Shown: positions 35,118 through 44,080, counted from the first letter of the stretch. The stretch is 59,098 nt of DNA from Planctomycetota bacterium (GCA_016873165.1 VGXV01000024.1:1-59098); one strand, 5' to 3'. Program-made: numbers and translations. Notes: generated by a model from the letters alone, not told the origin.

Positions 35118-37210
35118 AACAATTCCTCGATGTAATCTCCAGAAGAAAGAAAATTGTTATTATTGTTGTGCTGGTTTTCACTTTATTGCCGCAATTACTG
35201 TCTTTTTCTTGCCGGTCTGTATATAAGGCTTCTTCACAACTCTGGATGCATACGAATGCGACTCAAACACAATACATGGGCTTACCGGCAAATATCAGTA
35301 ATTTCGAATATTCAGACAAAAACAAACTGGACAACACATTCTTTGCAATGCTAAAAAATCCCAAATCCCTGAAACGAATTATTTCAACTATGAATATTAC
35401 TGATGAAAAAGGCAGATTGGTTGAACCTGATAAATTTCTCATCGGAAGCGAATTCAACCTTTTTTTCAGCAGTGAAGGCATCGGAGTCGATGTTGTAGAA
35501 AGCGGTGATGTCATTGAAGTATCAGGCTACTCTTCTACTCCCGAAAGAGCAGAAAAGGTTGCAAATGCTGCCATTGATGCCTTTATGATACTGTATGCGG
35601 ATATTTTCAAAGACGAAGCGCGATTGGCGCAAAAAGCAATGAAAGGGCGGCTCGAATATGTAAAGAGAGAATTAAGAAAACTGGAAAGAAGATTGTTCCG
35701 GTATAGAAAAAAATACGAAATTATCGATGTTACTATGGAAATAGAACAGGGACTAAAACAATATTATAGCTATATTGACCTGATTCATCAAAATACGAAA
35801 ACTGCGGAAGAAGAGAAAAAGTCTCTGGAAGAGGTAACCAAAACCATCGCTGTAATTCCGGAACTCTACTTATCCGGCAAGGCCATCGAAAGAAATCCTA
35901 CATTAGAGGCATATAAACAGGAAATAGTATCTCTTGAAACAAATATCGCAAAACTAAAGGTTGATTTTACCGAAGCACACCCCGACGTTATTGCCACAAG
36001 GATGCAAATAGCAGAATATAGAAAGGCAATACATAAAGAAATTGAAAGAATCTTAGGGGATGAAAATTTTTCCAGAAATTCATATTATACCGATTTGGAA
36101 AAACGTTCTTTTGATACGAAAATGAATCTCGAAATCTATAAAACAACCGACTCTATACTCCGCAGTTTGGCAGATATCATTTACAAAAAAACGTTAAATG
36201 TAAAGAAAATAGAACTGTTATTTAATAAAATAGAACGTCAGCAATCATCTTTAAATACGGAGTTCACCAATCTGACAAAAGGCATTTCAGATACAGAAGT
36301 GCTATTAAGCATGAGTCCTTCAAACCTTGCGGTGCTCAACTATGCTGATGCATCAACACAGTCTTCTCCCTGTTTTCCGAACAGAATAAAGTTTTTTGCC
36401 GTCTCCTTGTTTCTCAGCATTGCCATAGCTTTTTCATTAATTTTATTGGAAGAATCTACCGACAAATCAATTAAAACACTTGCAGAAACACGCAAGGACT
36501 TTTATGGGAATGTGCTCTACGGTTTGCCGAAATATAAAATGATGTTTGGTCTCAACATCATCCCGAAAAAACTGCTTACTTATTTCCCAACACTCAAAGA
36601 AGAACTGTCATTGCTGAAGCAGAGGAACTTTGTCAGAAAAGTATTAAAAAACACCATGGTCAGGAATTCTGTCTGGAACATTATCTCCGGCGCAAAAATC
36701 GTTTCCGGCGATACAATTGCGCGGTCAATTCTATTTACCGGTGCGGAGAATGATGTAGGAACCTCCACTATCGCTCTCCTGGTGGCAAAAGAATTGACGG
36801 TTTCCGGCAAAAAAACTCTCTTGCTGGATATTTCTTCAACTTCTGAATGGCATTTACCGGCAAAAGACACCCTTTCGGTTAACAAAAAAATAATTCTCAA
36901 AAATCTCATAAGAAAAAGTGATTTATATGATATCGATATTTTACATTTTAAAGAAATTACCGACAGCCCCAGTATTGCCATGATTGACGGTATTTCCGAA
37001 CAACTAAATAATCTGGAATATGATCATATTATTATTGATACTGACCCTGTTATTGCATGCAACGATACCCTATTCATGTCTGCATTGGCAAACGTTGTCC
37101 TTTTGACAGCAAAACTCCGGAAAACCACCAAAGAAACAATCGAAGACTCTTTTGCCAAATTCAAACATTTGAAAGAATCTAAAATAGGAATTTTGATCAA
37201 CCAGATTTAG
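35105..37210 (+). CDS. Wzz/GumC chain-length protein with degenerate BY-kinase domain
   Basis: A 701-residue inner-membrane protein with a helix at about 17-34, a periplasmic coiled-coil region (about 170-400) and a second helix at about 428-447. A cytoplasmic P-loop domain follows (from about 530). The Walker A position reads TGAENDVGTST, lacking the Lys of the usual GKS/T, and the Walker A' reads LLLDISSTS instead of LLIDxDxR. Only the Walker B-like IIIDTDP near 642 is normal. The C-terminus has no tyrosine cluster. It probably sets polysaccharide chain length, with a kinase domain that cannot phosphorylate or bind ATP normally. Confidence 0.85.
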   Translation: MSLIKQFLDVISRRKKIVIIVVLVFTLLPQLLSFSCRSVYKASSQLWMHTNATQTQYMGLPANISNFEYSDKNKLDNTFFAMLKNPKSLKRIISTMNITDEKGRLVEPDKFLIGSEFNLFFSSEGIGVDVVESGDVIEVSGYSSTPERAEKVANAAIDAFMILYADIFKDEARLAQKAMKGRLEYVKRELRKLERRLFRYRKKYEIIDVTMEIEQGLKQYYSYIDLIHQNTKTAEEEKKSLEEVTKTIAVIPELYLSGKAIERNPTLEAYKQEIVSLETNIAKLKVDFTEAHPDVIATRMQIAEYRKAIHKEIERILGDENFSRNSYYTDLEKRSFDTKMNLEIYKTTDSILRSLADIIYKKTLNVKKIELLFNKIERQQSSLNTEFTNLTKGISDTEVLLSMSPSNLAVLNYADASTQSSPCFPNRIKFFAVSLFLSIAIAFSLILLEESTDKSIKTLAETRKDFYGNVLYGLPKYKMMFGLNIIPKKLLTYFPTLKEELSLLKQRNFVRKVLKNTMVRNSVWNIISGAKIVSGDTIARSILFTGAENDVGTSTIALLVAKELTVSGKKTLLLDISSTSEWHLPAKDTLSVNKKIILKNLIRKSDLYDIDILHFKEITDSPSIAMIDGISEQLNNLEYDHIIIDTDPVIACNDTLFMSALANVVLLTAKLRKTTKETIEDSFAKFKHLKESKIGILINQI

Positions 37211-37239
37211 TCAAAAGAACGTTAATTTATTCAATCTGG

Positions 37240-37267
37240 GTAGGGGCTGAAAATTTTCAGTCTCTAC
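37240..37267. repeat. 28-base palindrome before the acyltransferase gene
   Basis: GTAGGGGCTGAAAA is mirrored by TTTTCAGTCTCTAC with two imperfect positions. It ends 26 bases before the acyltransferase start. Confidence 0.6.
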
Positions 37268-37293
37268 ATGTGTTTGCAAACAAAGGTAGCGAA

Positions 37294-38256
37294 ATGCCCG
37301 ATTTAAACATAAAAAACATTATTAATTTTTCTGAAACAGCAAAGGTGTTTTTTCTCTACTCTCTTCGGTATTCAATCCCTTACTTGCCGTTAAACCTAAA
37401 ACACACCCTTGCTGACAGACTTGCTGCTGTGTCATCACATGGAGAAAAAGCCGTAGTTATGAAAAGCGAATTGGAATTGCTGTTTGGCAAAGAAAAGTTT
37501 ACTGGCTCGGAAATCAGCGAAATAATAATAGAATGCCTTCGTAATTTCAGAAAAGATCTTTTTGAAATATGGTCATTCCCAAAATTGAATAGCAGAAAAG
37601 CAGAAGACCTTTGCGCCATTGACGGAATGGAACATTTGGAAAACGCCCTGAAAAAAGGCAGCGGGGTGATAATAGCGCTTTGCCACTTTGGCTCATACAA
37701 GATGATACTCCCCTGCCTTGGGTATAAAGGATATAAAATAACACAGGTCGCTGCGAATCCTCTCGATTTAACGGGCAAAGACAAGTCAATCGTAAAAAAC
37801 AAGACTATGGAAATTGAATTTCAATGCGAGAAAAGTCTTCCTGCGCATTTTTTTTACATAGGAACCACACCAAGACAAATTTACCGGGTTTTACAAAACA
37901 ACGAAATACTTGTTATGTCACTTGACGGAATATTGGATCCCAATAGAATCTCCGTACCCTTTTTACAAAGAAAGGTAAGGCTCTCCCCCTCCCTTGTAAA
38001 AATCGCAGAAAGAACAAAAGCAACGATATTGCCTGTTTTCACGGTAAGGGAGAAAAACGGCAAACACAGGATTATCATTGACAATGAAATCCCGTTAGAA
38101 AATGGCGGCGATAAAGAAAAACAGGAAATAAATGTATTATCAAAGTTTGGCAGTTTAATGGAACGGTATGTTAGAGAATTTCCAAGTCACTATCTCTGGT
38201 ATTTATACAAGAACAAAACAGAGCCTCCGCCTATCGGCAGTATCATAATTGATTAG
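37294..38256 (+). CDS. LpxL/HtrB-like acyltransferase with altered HX4D motif
   Basis: About 320 residues, similar to lipid A late acyltransferases. It carries a hydrophobic N-terminus, ALCHFGSYKM near 128-137, IYRVLQNNEILVMSLDG near 203 and VRLSPSLVKIAERTKATILPVF. The catalytic motif normally reads HX4(D/E). Here H131 is followed at the fifth position by Lys (HFGSYK), so the acidic partner is missing. The protein might still acylate through a different residue or have another role. It probably adds an acyl group to a lipid or glycolipid made by this locus. ATG 37294 is preferred; a GTG at 37270 would add 8 residues. Confidence 0.78.
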   Translation: MPDLNIKNIINFSETAKVFFLYSLRYSIPYLPLNLKHTLADRLAAVSSHGEKAVVMKSELELLFGKEKFTGSEISEIIIECLRNFRKDLFEIWSFPKLNSRKAEDLCAIDGMEHLENALKKGSGVIIALCHFGSYKMILPCLGYKGYKITQVAANPLDLTGKDKSIVKNKTMEIEFQCEKSLPAHFFYIGTTPRQIYRVLQNNEILVMSLDGILDPNRISVPFLQRKVRLSPSLVKIAERTKATILPVFTVREKNGKHRIIIDNEIPLENGGDKEKQEINVLSKFGSLMERYVREFPSHYLWYLYKNKTEPPPIGSIIID

Positions 38257-38300
38257 TTATCCAGTAACAAAATTAATTTTGTCAGGAGGGTATTTTTATC

Positions 38301-39743
38301 GTGAACAAAAAAGCTACCTTTATCGCGCCATATGATGATTTAATGGCATACGGCATCAGAATCCTTTCATCATCCTTGAGAAAAGAAGGGTTTTCAACGG
38401 AAATTATATTTACGCCGCATATTTTAAAACAAACGGATGCCCATTCTATTGCCTCATTAACGGATACCATAAAAGAGATGACCTATGATTCATACTTTGT
38501 GGGAATATCATTTTTCTCATGCCATTTCAATGCAGTAAAAACACTTACGGAAGCATTGCGGAACAAAATTGACATTCCCATAATGTGGGGAGGGAAACAT
38601 ATTTCCGCCCGGCCTGAAGATGCCGCAGGGTTTGCCGATATTGTCTGTATTGGTGAAGCGGAAATCGCAATAAAAAACCTTCTCAACGCAATGAGAAAAA
38701 ACGAAGATTATTCCAATATAAACGGATTTTGGTTTCTCGAAGATGGAAATTACAAAAAGAATCAGCTTGCCCCCATCGTCGAAGACCTTGATCTGCTGCC
38801 ATACCCCGATTATTCTTTAGAGGGGCATTATCTTTGGGATGGTAAAACAATGCACAAAATGACCAGGGAATTATTATGCGAGCATTTGAAAATAGTCGGA
38901 ACGGTAGTCTATCAAACCCTATCTTCACGCGGATGTCCGTATAGCTGCACCTATTGTTCCACCTTTAAAGCCCTTTATTCTGACAGCGGATATCTGAGAT
39001 TTCGCACCGCGGAAAATGTCATTGGTGAACTGAAAGAAATGAAATCCCGTATTCCCGGCATGCAGGCAATAACGTTCTGCGATGACAACTTTTTTGCCCT
39101 GAAAGAAGATCAATTGGAAAAATATGCCGCGTTATATAAAAAAGAAATCGGTTTGCCGTTGCGTTGTCTGGCACATGCGCATGATATCAATAAGAGGAAG
39201 TTAGAAATACTTGTTGATGCCGGTATGAATGAAGTACAAATTGGCATACAGACAGGCAGCGAAAAAACCAGAAAGCTTTATAAAAGAGGCCCTTCTTGCG
39301 ATAAAGTTTTGGATTCCGTCAGATTAATAAACCAATTCAAGGGAAAACTCATGCCCTTCTATGATTTTATTATCGACAATCCGTTTGAAGAAGAAGAAGA
39401 TCTCATTGAGACTCTGCATATGATTCAAAAGTTCCCCAGACCTTATCGCTTGAACGTATTCTCTCTTATTTTTCTCCCCGGCACTGAATTACAAAAAAGA
39501 GCGCAGGAAAAAGGGCTTATTATTGACATGACACGACAATTTGAATCGAGAAAAAAGAGTTATATTAATTTCCTTTTTTACCTCTATTGCCGCCCTATTC
39601 CACTATGGATTATGGGCATACTCGTTTCAAGACCAATGTTAAAGATAATGAAACACAAATTTATAGTTGATCTTTTGTATTTCATAAGGGATTCAATAAA
39701 ACGACTGGTAAAGGGCAAGGCCGATGCGTGGGCTCCGGAGTAA
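38301..39743 (+). CDS. B12-binding radical SAM protein (copy 2)
   Basis: 480 residues. The cobalamin-binding domain (FVGISFFSCHFNAVK, then MWGGKHIS near 95) precedes the radical SAM motif C212-x3-C216-x2-C219 (SRGCPYSCTYCS). The strand FCDDNFF near 255 is typical. The start is GTG 38301 with AGGAGG 12 bases upstream. It is followed 11 bases later by the GT9 gene, so it likely works on the same glycan or lipid. The reaction cannot be assigned. Confidence 0.87.
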   Translation: MNKKATFIAPYDDLMAYGIRILSSSLRKEGFSTEIIFTPHILKQTDAHSIASLTDTIKEMTYDSYFVGISFFSCHFNAVKTLTEALRNKIDIPIMWGGKHISARPEDAAGFADIVCIGEAEIAIKNLLNAMRKNEDYSNINGFWFLEDGNYKKNQLAPIVEDLDLLPYPDYSLEGHYLWDGKTMHKMTRELLCEHLKIVGTVVYQTLSSRGCPYSCTYCSTFKALYSDSGYLRFRTAENVIGELKEMKSRIPGMQAITFCDDNFFALKEDQLEKYAALYKKEIGLPLRCLAHAHDINKRKLEILVDAGMNEVQIGIQTGSEKTRKLYKRGPSCDKVLDSVRLINQFKGKLMPFYDFIIDNPFEEEEDLIETLHMIQKFPRPYRLNVFSLIFLPGTELQKRAQEKGLIIDMTRQFESRKKSYINFLFYLYCRPIPLWIMGILVSRPMLKIMKHKFIVDLLYFIRDSIKRLVKGKADAWAPE

Positions 39744-39754
39744 GATAAAAACAG

Positions 39755-40786
39755 ATGAGTAGCAATATTTTATTAATCAAGACACATGCTTTCGGCGATG
39801 TATTGCTTACTACTCCGGCAATACGCGCAATTTACAAAAATAACCCGGCAGGTAAAATTTACTATTTTACCTGCAAGTGGTCTTCAGGGGCGCTGTATAA
39901 TAATCCCTATATTACAAAAACTTTTGTATTGGACGATGACGCACTGTTTGGAAGAAAATTATATAAAATTCTTCCTCTCATTATAAAATTAAGAAGATAT
40001 AAATTTGAATCTATCATTATTTTCAGCGCATCGAAATTCATCCATTTTCTTTCATGGTTGATAGGAGCGCCAAAAAGGGTGGGGTTCGGCAATAGCAGTT
40101 TTATTACCCACAAGGTCAACCCGTCAGTATTACAAAATCACTATGCCGCCGAAGCATACAATACATTATTGGAACCACTATCTATACGGAATGATGGAAC
40201 AAAACTCGATTTTCAGACAAAAGAAGTATGCCTCCCTGAAAATTTGAATAATTTTCTCGAAAAATATAAACCGAATATTATCGGACTTTTTTGTGGCGGC
40301 GGGAAAAATCCCCGCGATACGGTATTGACAAAACAATGGGGCGCTAAAAAATTCATTGAACTTGCAAAATTGCTTTCTGCCGATGGATACGGATTCCTGC
40401 TTTTTGGTTCGAAAGATGACTGCAAAGTAAATGCGGCAGTGAAAGACGAACTCAAATATTCTGCTTTTGATTTGAGCAGCCAATATTCTCCAAACGAAGC
40501 GGGATATTTAATGAAAATGTGCAAACTTTTCATTACCAACGATTCCGCCCCCTTTCATATTTCTTATGCGCTTACTATCCCGACTGTCTGTATCTTTGGC
40601 CCCAGCAATTCGAAATTGCTTTCACCGCAATTGCCATTTTGCAGACACATACAAAGTAAGGCAGAATGCAGCCCTTGTTACGGAAATGATATTTTCAGCG
40701 GATGCACAAACCCTGTTTGCATGGAAAGTATTTCTGCAAATGACGTTTACAAAGAATGCAGGTCTCTGTTAAGTAAAAAAATTTAA
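39755..40786 (+). CDS. Glycosyltransferase family 9 (heptosyltransferase-like)
   Basis: A 343-residue GT-B fold enzyme of the heptosyltransferase family. The N-terminal IKTHAFGDVLLTTPAIRAIY is the family opening, and the C-terminal FITNDSAPFHISYALTIPTVCIFGPS is the donor-binding region. A cysteine-containing tail (SPCYGNDIFSGCTNPVCM) matches WaaF/WaaC relatives. It probably adds a sugar to an LPS core or other lipid-linked glycan at the cytoplasmic face. It lies between two B12 radical SAM genes in a compact run. Confidence 0.9.
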   Translation: MSSNILLIKTHAFGDVLLTTPAIRAIYKNNPAGKIYYFTCKWSSGALYNNPYITKTFVLDDDALFGRKLYKILPLIIKLRRYKFESIIIFSASKFIHFLSWLIGAPKRVGFGNSSFITHKVNPSVLQNHYAAEAYNTLLEPLSIRNDGTKLDFQTKEVCLPENLNNFLEKYKPNIIGLFCGGGKNPRDTVLTKQWGAKKFIELAKLLSADGYGFLLFGSKDDCKVNAAVKDELKYSAFDLSSQYSPNEAGYLMKMCKLFITNDSAPFHISYALTIPTVCIFGPSNSKLLSPQLPFCRHIQSKAECSPCYGNDIFSGCTNPVCMESISANDVYKECRSLLSKKI

Positions 40787-40855
40787 TTAGTAATATGTTA
40801 TTCAGTTTGTTTATACGCAACTACAATAAACTTATTTTTTAGAAAGGCAGCGGCT

Positions 40856-42325
40856 GTGAAAGTCTTACTCATCAATCCTCCCTATTTAAAAAAATTCTCG
40901 CGTCCTCAGCGGAGTCCCGCTGTGACGAAGAGCGGCACTCTGTATTTTCCGATGTGGCTGGCATACGCCACCGGCGTTTTAGAACAGAAAGGGTTTGAAG
41001 TTGACCTCATAGACGCACCAGCCGATAACTTTTCTATAGAAAACATCATTGAAAAAACCGGTACATTTCAACCAAACCTTATCGTTCTTGATACAAGCAC
41101 ACCAAGCATTGATAATGACATTACTGTCGCCCGCAAACTCAAAGAAACATGCCCAGGTGCATTTATAATACTTGTCGGAACACACGTATCAGCGCTCCCG
41201 GAAGAAGTGCTTAACAAAGACACATGCATTGACGCAATCGCCCGAAACGAATATGATTACACGCTTCCCGATCTCGCCAAAACCCTCTCGGAAAAAGGCG
41301 ATTTAAAAAACGTTCAGGGAATAAGCTACAGGAACGGCAGCAAAATCATCCATAATCCCGGAAGACCCTATATTGAAAATCTCGATGAATTACCGTTCGT
41401 AAGCACGGTGTACAAAAAATTTCTCCGGATAGAAAATTATTTTAATCCCAACGCTCTCTACCCTATGGTCACCATTACCACCTCAAGAGGATGCCCTTTC
41501 CCATGCACCTTTTGCGTTTATCCACAAACGTTAATGGGGAGAGGGTTCCGGCAAAGAAGCATTGAAAATGTTGTAGAAGAGATGGAATATATCACCAAAA
41601 ATTTCCCTCAGGCAAAGGCAATTTTCTTTGAGGACGATACGTTAACCGTGAATAAAAAACGATGCAAGGAACTTGCCGAAGGCATTCTGAAAAAGAAAGT
41701 TAACATCTCATGGACGGCAAATGCCAGAGTCGGCCTGGACTATGAAACGATGCAAACAATGAGGATAGCGGGCTGCAGGTCTCTATGTGTAGGGTTTGAA
41801 AGCGGAAGCCAGCAGGTGCTGGATAACATGAAGAAAAAACTCAGTCTCAGCGAAATGGAATCTTTCATGGCAAATGCGAAAAAAGCGGGCATGTTAATAC
41901 ATGGCTGCTTTATGGCAGGGCTTCCGGGCGAAACAAAAAAAACCCTTCAGGAAACATTGCAACTTGCAAAAAGGCTGAACCCGGACACCGTTCAGTTTTA
42001 CCCCGTCATGGTATATCCCGGAACAGAAGCATATACATGGTATAAAGAAAAGAGATTGATAACTACCGACAATTTCTCCGAGTGGCTTACGCCGGAAGGC
42101 TTGCATAACACCGTAATCAGCACGGAAGAGTTATCTTCTTATGATCTTGTCAAATTCTGTGACGATGCAAGAAGGTCTTTTTATTTAAGACCGGGCTATC
42201 TTCTTTACAAACTGAAACAAATGATTGTACATCCCGGAGAAATAAAGAGGACGTTAAAATCCGCAAAAACATTTTTCAAATATCTGCTGAGAGGCTCTGA
42301 CATAAAACCAAAAGCCCAATGTTAA
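40856..42325 (+). CDS. B12-binding radical SAM protein (copy 3)
   Basis: 489 residues. The cobalamin-binding domain (LLINPPYLKKFSRPQRSP, then ILVGTHVSALP near 105) precedes C213-x3-C217-x2-C220 (SRGCPFPCTFCV). The strand IFFEDDTLTV and the later LCVGFESGSQQVL are normal for the family. It starts at GTG 40856. The RGxGFRxRSxENVVEEM stretch is seen in many polysaccharide- and lipid-associated B12 radical SAM proteins. It appears to close the polysaccharide run. Confidence 0.88.
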   Translation: MKVLLINPPYLKKFSRPQRSPAVTKSGTLYFPMWLAYATGVLEQKGFEVDLIDAPADNFSIENIIEKTGTFQPNLIVLDTSTPSIDNDITVARKLKETCPGAFIILVGTHVSALPEEVLNKDTCIDAIARNEYDYTLPDLAKTLSEKGDLKNVQGISYRNGSKIIHNPGRPYIENLDELPFVSTVYKKFLRIENYFNPNALYPMVTITTSRGCPFPCTFCVYPQTLMGRGFRQRSIENVVEEMEYITKNFPQAKAIFFEDDTLTVNKKRCKELAEGILKKKVNISWTANARVGLDYETMQTMRIAGCRSLCVGFESGSQQVLDNMKKKLSLSEMESFMANAKKAGMLIHGCFMAGLPGETKKTLQETLQLAKRLNPDTVQFYPVMVYPGTEAYTWYKEKRLITTDNFSEWLTPEGLHNTVISTEELSSYDLVKFCDDARRSFYLRPGYLLYKLKQMIVHPGEIKRTLKSAKTFFKYLLRGSDIKPKAQC

Positions 42326-42414
42326 GTGCATAGTTATTGTTGATCACTGTCTTTAATTTATGATAGTATTCTAGCATTCTATAGAATAAAGATAAAAAGG
42401 AGGGGGTTCGCCTT

Positions 42415-42645
42415 GTGAAGATAACGTTCTCTCGTCATGCAAAAAGAAGGGCGAGACTATATAAAATTCCAGAGTCAGCAATTTTGAAGATTCTACAAGG
42501 GAAGGAATGACATCCAGGTACTTACGAAATCATAGAAAACGCAGAAGAAGGATTTAAGTATCCACTAAAAATTGTAGTTGCCGTGGAAGATGATATACTT
42601 ACAATAATAACAAACTATCCTGTAAAGAAAGGAAGAAAGGGATGA
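42415..42645 (+). pseudogene. DUF4258-like toxin interrupted by an in-frame UGA
   Basis: From GTG 42415 (AGGAGG 11 bases upstream) the frame reads KITFSRHAKRRARLYKI and then LKILQGKE before a TGA at 42508-42510. It continues without a shift as HPGTYEIIENAEEGFKYPLKIVVAVEDD and ILTIITNYPVKKGRKG to the stop at 42643-42645. Both halves fit a single DUF4258 domain of 76 residues, so only the UGA breaks it. The stop overlaps the DUF2283 start by 4 bases, as in an intact pair. A point mutation is the simplest explanation. UGA recoding is unlikely because I see no obvious SECIS-like hairpin. Confidence 0.75.
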
Positions 42646-42869
42646 AAGTATATTACGATGATGATGTAGATGCTTTGTATTTAAAGCTGGGAGAGGAAAC
42701 TCCTGAAGGGGTCATAGAAATGGCAGAAGGAGTTAATTTAGATACAACTTCAGAAGACAAGATCGTGGGTATAGAAATTTTGAATGCTTCTAAGAAGATA
42801 GATTTAAAAACGATACTCTCTTACACTCTTGAATTTGAAAAAGATTTAATAACCCAAAGGACTGCCTAA
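42642..42869 (+). CDS. DUF2283 protein, probable antitoxin
   Basis: A 75-residue protein of the DUF2283 family (MKVYYDDDVDALYLKLGEE, then GVNLDTTSEDKIVGIEILNASKKI). DUF2283 genes are commonly paired with DUF4258 genes and have been proposed as toxin-antitoxin partners. The upstream partner here carries a UGA, so this antitoxin may be orphaned. Confidence 0.85.
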   Translation: MKVYYDDDVDALYLKLGEETPEGVIEMAEGVNLDTTSEDKIVGIEILNASKKIDLKTILSYTLEFEKDLITQRTA

Positions 42870-42878
42870 CAATCATAA

Positions 42879-43061
42879 CGGATTCCTTTTTATATTTTCC
42901 CCGCAAATGGAAATGGCAAAATATTTATTACTATCAGAAAAAATATTTTAGATAAATATAACGGTGATATTCAAAAATATATGGATTATCTCAAAAACAG
43001 AGAATTGAAAGATCTTCCAAAGATAAAATCCTTAATCGAAAAAAACAATATACAAATGTAA
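42879..43061 (+). pseudogene. Orphan C-terminal gene fragment
   Basis: An open frame of 60 codons right after a TAA, with no start codon before its middle. It reads NGKIFITIRKNILDKYNGDI and then KYMDYLKNRELKDLPKIKSL, which looks like real protein. I do not recognise the family. Most likely it is the tail of a deleted gene. Confidence 0.35.
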
Positions 43062-43151
43062 AACAACATCAATCCAATTAAGCAACTGCTAAAAAATCGC
43101 CACTTGTTTTCTGTATTTCTAAGAAAAACATAGCCGCTTATTCGATTTTAG

Positions 43152-43336
43152 GTAACAGTTCACCCACCCCTAAATCCCCTCCCAGGAGGGGACTGGGACT
43201 TCTTGCATCCTCTCTTGGGACTGGGACTTCTTGCATTCCTCTCTTGGGAATGAACTTCTTGTATTCCCCTCTTGGGAGGGGCTAGGGGTGGGTCCTTTTC
43301 AAATACCGGGACAATCCGGAAGGGGTGAACTGTTAC
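43152..43336. mobile_element. MITE with IS66-type ends and an 8-bp target duplication
   Basis: Perfect 14-base inverted ends, GTAACAGTTCACCC (43152-43165) and GGGTGAACTGTTAC (43323-43336), enclose 157 bases without coding capacity. GATTTTAG directly abuts both ends (43144-43151 and 43337-43344). Ends beginning GTAA with 8-bp target duplications are the known marks of the IS66 family, so this should be a non-autonomous element moved by an IS66 transposase. The middle holds a G/C-rich palindrome and a three-copy tandem repeat. It inserted 27 bases before the C39-like gene start. Confidence 0.88.
43189..43273. repeat. Three 28-29-base tandem units inside the MITE
   Basis: Units start at 43189, 43217 and 43246. 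The first two share GGGACTGGGACTTCTTGCAT and end in CCTCTCTT; the third is diverged. The array lies between palindromic CCCCTCCC / GGGAGGGG arms of the MITE. Unit length and absence of spacers exclude a CRISPR array. Confidence 0.8.
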
Positions 43337-43363
43337 GATTTTAGAACATTCACAAAGAAAAAA

Positions 43364-44080
43364 ATGCAGAGGAAAATTCGGTATATATTGTTTATCATAG
43401 TTCTATGCTACTTTATTTTACCACGCACGCTCGTCAGCCAAACTATTCCTTACCCACCAGGGATTGAATTAGGGGGGTCTGCGAGCTATTTGGGGAGGGC
43501 AAATCATAATTCCTCGCCATATTACAAACACCCGGATTTTTACCGTATGGACAATACTGACAGCCGCACAATCCTACCACACTTCGCGACGTACCAGCAA
43601 ACCACCGACTATACCTGCGGGCCGGCAGCCTTGTTAATGGCTGCTTATTACCGGGGCGTGCTGCTTAATGAACTGGAAATTGCTAAAGCTACAGGAGCAA
43701 ATAAAAAAACGGGGACTTCCACAGAACAGATGGTTCACTATCTGAAAAACACCGGCTGGAAAGTCCGTTCCAGTCTTACCGAGCCTGAAATTGCTACCCT
43801 ACATTTTTTGAAACATCAGATAAAAAATGGCAACCCTGTAATGGTGGAATGGGTTGATTGGGCAGGCCACTGGCAGGTAGCAATTGGGTATGATGACGTG
43901 GGCACTCCCGCTGAAGTGTCAGATGATGTATTAATCATGGCAGATCCATACGATACATCCGATCACTTGCAAGATGGATACGCCATTGTTCAGGCAGACC
44001 GCTTTCAATCTATGTGGTTTGACCACGATCTTCTCCCTAAAAACCAGAGGAAGCGGCAATGGATTATTTTCTCCCGCTAA
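43364..44080 (+). CDS. Exported C39-like peptidase
   Basis: About 238 residues with a signal peptide or anchor (MQRKIRYILFIIVLCYFIL, cut near LVSQ). The papain-like C39 fold shows the catalytic Cys in QTTDYTCGPAALLMAAY, the His in GHWQVAIGYDD and the Asp in MADPYD. It may cut peptides in the periplasm or act in surface-protein processing; no ABC exporter is nearby. ATG 43364 is preferred. A GTG at 43325 would place the first 13 residues inside the MITE end and its target duplication, which cannot be original. Confidence 0.82.
   Translation: MQRKIRYILFIIVLCYFILPRTLVSQTIPYPPGIELGGSASYLGRANHNSSPYYKHPDFYRMDNTDSRTILPHFATYQQTTDYTCGPAALLMAAYYRGVLLNELEIAKATGANKKTGTSTEQMVHYLKNTGWKVRSSLTEPEIATLHFLKHQIKNGNPVMVEWVDWAGHWQVAIGYDDVGTPAEVSDDVLIMADPYDTSDHLQDGYAIVQADRFQSMWFDHDLLPKNQRKRQWIIFSR

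Noticed and set aside
42508-42510. UGA as a selenocysteine codon in the DUF4258 frame
   Set aside because: No convincing SECIS-like hairpin directly downstream and no selenoprotein of this family known to me.
43189-43273. Tandem units resembling a short CRISPR array
   Set aside because: Units are directly adjacent with no spacers, the third is diverged, and all lie inside a MITE.
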